This document shows positions 17,801 through 20,542 of a DNA stretch of 20,542 nt, one piece after another (position 1 is the first letter of the stretch; each line of letters begins with the position of its first letter). This stretch comes from Sphaeroforma sirkka (Eukaryota > Opisthokonta > Ichthyosporea > Ichthyophonida). The stretch lies in contig LUCW03000526.1 of the NCBI GenBank assembly GCA_001586965.3, positions 72,501 through 93,042 on the forward strand. Direction: 5' to 3'. The position numbers were made by a program, and so were the translations under genes. The notes below the pieces were generated by a model, which worked only from the letters and a program-made list of their open reading frames with translations, was not told the origin of the DNA and made no database searches.

Positions 17801-18702
17801 CTGTAGGAAGAACGTGTGAAATACAAAATGAGCAGATGAGATACAAAATAAAACAACATAGTGCATTAGATCACCATCAGAGCACGCAGGTCCGAACATA
17901 GCATGTATCGACTGATACAAACCATAACCGCAGTAAAAGCCTATAGCAGAATTTGAAGCAGAGACCAATTTTGCTGCACATAATAGCTCTACACTGACCA
18001 GATACCGAGCGACACACTACAGTGAAGCAGTAGCTCCTGAACAAGGCTGTATATTCAGATACGTGCTGCACGGTAGAGAGCCGGAAACATCAACGCAAAC
18101 ATTCGCATGCGTCATACGAATGAATAACAAATTCAGCTTGGTATAATCGAAAGATGAATTGATCAGCGTCACCACACACCGTGATGAGTGACTGGCTCTA
18201 ACCAATCTGACACGAATATAAATAAAATGTATTGGAAAGAAAGCCATGGATTCACTAAAATATGCACCAGCGAAAATCCAAAACTTACCCAATCCAATGA
18301 CCACTCCCGCCACATTTGGGCAGAGCAGGCAAGCGGTCAGAGCGCCGTACGTGCAGATGTCAAACCAATGCTCCTCTACGAACGCTGGCACTAGCCCAGT
18401 TGGTGCCATGTTCATAGAATGACCCCACACGATGAACGAGTAACAACACAAACCATAGCCGACTTTCTTGATCTGTAGTGTGGGTGAGATGAAGTTTGGT
18501 GACGTGAAGTCAATGTTAATACCGTATCGACTCAATCTCAACAGATGTATGCCCAAGCCGTTGCCATCATAGAAAACTATTCAAGTGTTGCATTTATAGC
18601 AATTGCATATGTAGATATATATATATTATAAATATATATATATATGTTGATACATAATATTATATATATATATACATATAATATCATATATATTTATATC
18701 TG

Positions 18703-18776
<74 letters not shown>

Positions 18777-18788
18777 CATATATAGCAT

Positions 18789-18830
<42 letters not shown>

Positions 18831-19011
18831 TATATATATATATATATAGATAGACAGATAGATAGATATATATATATATAGCAATATTATATATATACAT
18901 TATATCATCATATATATATGCATACCGGACACACACACAACATTGTATGTATATGCATATATATATTTATATATATGTATAATATAACCATGTATATATA
19001 ACAATCAATAC

Positions 19012-19042
<31 letters not shown>

Positions 19043-19152
19043 ATGATGTATATGTAACATGACAGATAATATATAAATACATATAAAATTATATATATAA
19101 TAATATAATGATATAATAATATTATAATATATATATATATAAATATATAATA

Positions 19153-19244
<92 letters not shown>

Positions 19245-20318
19245 TTTTTGTATGATCTCTGGGTGGAAGACAGCCCGCCTACCACGACATACCGTATCTT
19301 TGTCCAATCTCGCTGTAGTTCCTTCAATACTAAGGAACGATGCTGGGCTGGATAGTACAGCAAACCAAAGCAGGCACACCCCAACGATGTCGGGAAGCCT
19401 TTGTAGTAAATATACAGAAGTGGGAATTGAAATTGAAGATGCGACGTCAGCTGGCTATTGTAATATAGATTAAATATTGTGATTAATAGTAAAGTTCGGT
19501 ACAATTTCGTATACTTCAAGAACAATATGCCGTAGAAGTCGTACCATGAAACTACTTCTGCAAGGCAGCTCGTTATAATCAAAGTGGTACCTAAATTTTG
19601 TCTTTTGGAGTATGACCAAGTCTCCGGTAAAGTATTCAGTATGCATTTCAGTTTTTGACAAAATTATACTACACTGCGCTTAAAGCGCTCTACTAAACAT
19701 GCAAGCCGAGCACCACGAAGCTAGGTCAGAAATGAACTCAACCATTTCATTTACTTACAGAGAAAACCCGTGTGATAATTGCGGCGGCAAGAAGTTCTTC
19801 TCGCTATTATTCGTGATGATCCAGCTGAATTGCTTTAGATTCAACGCAAAAAGTAGAGGAATATAGAGGATCAGTACAATGAAAATTGAATAAAAATATC
19901 TCATGATTTGAGTCATATTGAAGCGATATGTTAAATAGCTACACACGATTCTCAATTCTGTCAGGAAGTAAGCGTATCAACTATGTACAATGCGTGATCT
20001 TTATAGATACTATCAACAAGTTCACTACATTCTGGGATGTGAGAAATATATTCCGCGCATATGCACATCAACGCAGAACCTACACGAGCATGAAGGCATA
20101 CTGACAAGTGACATCGTACTGGTTTATAAAAATGAATTTTCGAACTCGGAAGTTAACAACTTCAGAGACTCAGAACTCGTTCGTATACAAACCTGTATCC
20201 AAATGGTGAAGAAAAACCCCATCATCAGCGTCTGCGAAAGTGTCCGGCAATTCTGCGATGTGAAACTCAAACACATAGCACTTCCCATCATCAACACCAC
20301 ATGAGCAGCGAAGTCGCT
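17681..20318 (-). CDS. Multi-pass membrane protein, six phase-matched exons (5' and 3' incomplete)
   Basis: On the minus strand, join 20318-20193, 19957-19759, 19398-19293, 18472-18289, 17940-17875 and 17800-17681 (801 bases). All five junctions agree in phase and have GT and AG ends. The product begins with a polar, Cys-containing part ([31 protein letters not shown]). Hydrophobic segments follow: [19 protein letters not shown] (about residues 63-84), [41 protein letters not shown] with [23 protein letters not shown] and [10 protein letters not shown]. That suggests five to seven membrane passes. I do not recognise the family with confidence; a Frag1/DRAM-like fold is only a loose guess. The start lies to the right of the window and the end is unclear. 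Confidence 0.6.
17875..17940 (-). CDS. Membrane-protein exon: [15 protein letters not shown]
   Basis: A 66-base exon, phase 1 to 1, between TCTGCTATAG and GATG|GTGATC. It encodes [20 protein letters not shown] and links to both neighbours in frame. Confidence 0.55.
18289..18472 (-). CDS. Membrane-protein exon: central helices
   Basis: The acceptor is CACCCACACTACAG and the donor is G|GTAAGT, the strongest splice pair of the gene. It encodes [32 protein letters not shown] and [17 protein letters not shown]. Confidence 0.65.
18600..19240. repeat. (TA)n microsatellite block within an intron
   Basis: TA-rich simple sequence fills most of the 820-base intron 19292-18473. Pure runs occur at 18711-18750 and 19157-19239, with a short (GATA)n at about 18847-18867. 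The Tyr/Ile open frames here are not genes. Confidence 0.9.
19293..19398 (-). CDS. Membrane-protein exon: second helix
   Basis: Between TTTACTACAAAG and ACG|GTATGT on the minus strand, phase 2 to 0. It encodes [20 protein letters not shown] and [12 protein letters not shown]. It supplies exactly the phase change needed between its neighbours. Another frame here ([16 protein letters not shown]) is also open, hence moderate confidence. Confidence 0.5.
19759..19957 (-). CDS. Membrane-protein exon: first helix
   Basis: The acceptor is CTTACTTCCTGACAG and the donor is CT|GTAAGT. It encodes [18 protein letters not shown] then the helix [19 protein letters not shown] and a polar loop with an N-x-S site (NNSEKN). 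An internal ATG at 19916-19914 could be the true start if the upstream exon is not used. Confidence 0.6.
20193..20318 (-). CDS. Membrane-protein exon: N-terminal polar part
   Basis: A 126-base exon (phase 1 to 1) after a strong pyrimidine tract (TCTTCTTCTTCCACC) and CTCTATAG, ending ACAG|GTTTGT. It encodes [20 protein letters not shown] and [20 protein letters not shown]. The plus-strand open frame at 19990-20304 overlaps it and is taken as a shadow. Confidence 0.5.
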
Positions 20319-20542
20319 CTATAGAGTCAGTAGGTGGAAGAAGAAGAGTAAAATGATTAGATTCCAGACAAGTAGCTATACAACTACTCAATGTTAAACA
20401 ATAAAACAGACTTACAAATCCTAAGATTCATTCATTAATGATCAAACTAATATACATTTGCTATTGGACCAAACGCACTCAAGCGCAAAAAAAAAAATAT
20501 CCGATACGGAAAATAAATATATATACACAAACAAACACATAC
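20319..20542. other. Right end of the window
   Basis: Probably intron or upstream sequence of the minus-strand gene. It holds a pyrimidine tract read on the minus strand (20330-20355), which serves the exon at 20318, and an A-run near 20487. No other feature was seen. Confidence 0.45.

Noticed and set aside
19990-20304. Plus-strand gene of 104 codons starting with ATG
   Set aside because: It overlaps a minus-strand exon with strong splice sites and matching phases; the plus frame has no motif. It remains a weak alternative.

Overview
The window looks like nuclear DNA from a unicellular eukaryote. Coding blocks are short, are split by introns of about 75 to 940 bases with GT-AG ends, and join in consistent codon phase. 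The spaces between them hold long (TA)n tracts and small tandem duplications, and AATAAA signals follow two of the plus-strand genes. A holozoan protist of the ichthyosporean kind would fit the intron-rich genes and the cysteine/mucin surface protein, but this is inference only. There are no prokaryotic features, tRNAs, rRNAs or CRISPR arrays.

Layout, left to right. (1) 431-2301, plus strand: the 3' half of a leucine-rich-repeat protein with a long lysine/acid-rich tail, in two visible exons. (2) 2302-3506: non-coding spacer. (3) 3537-5921, plus: a secreted-type surface protein with a beta-sandwich-like start, a cysteine-rich stretch, a long Ser/Thr/Ala/Pro mucin-like repeat region and a cysteine-rich end. 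It has no visible start codon. The cysteine-rich coding continues past the TGA in broken frames to 6221, just before a poly(A) signal. (4) 6300-8450: AT-rich microsatellite desert. (5) 8451-9523: unassigned spacer with a strong hairpin. (6) 9524-17206, plus: about 13 exons of a DDX60/Ski2-like DExH helicase. Motifs I, Ia, II and III are clear, but one exon carries an in-frame TAA, a decayed copy of the motif Ia exon lies in an intron, and neither the N-terminal third nor the second RecA domain is present. (7) 17412-20318, minus: a multi-pass membrane protein gene of at least six phase-matched exons. It converges on the helicase and runs off the right side of the window.

The genes do not form an obvious pathway. 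The theme is decay and local duplication: a helicase fragment, a surface gene with compensated and uncompensated frameshifts, and introns that each carry their own private tandem repeat. I did not find a convincing new multi-gene system. The most interesting items are the single-RecA-domain helicase with its possible poison exon, the relic exon, and the frame history of the mucin-like gene.
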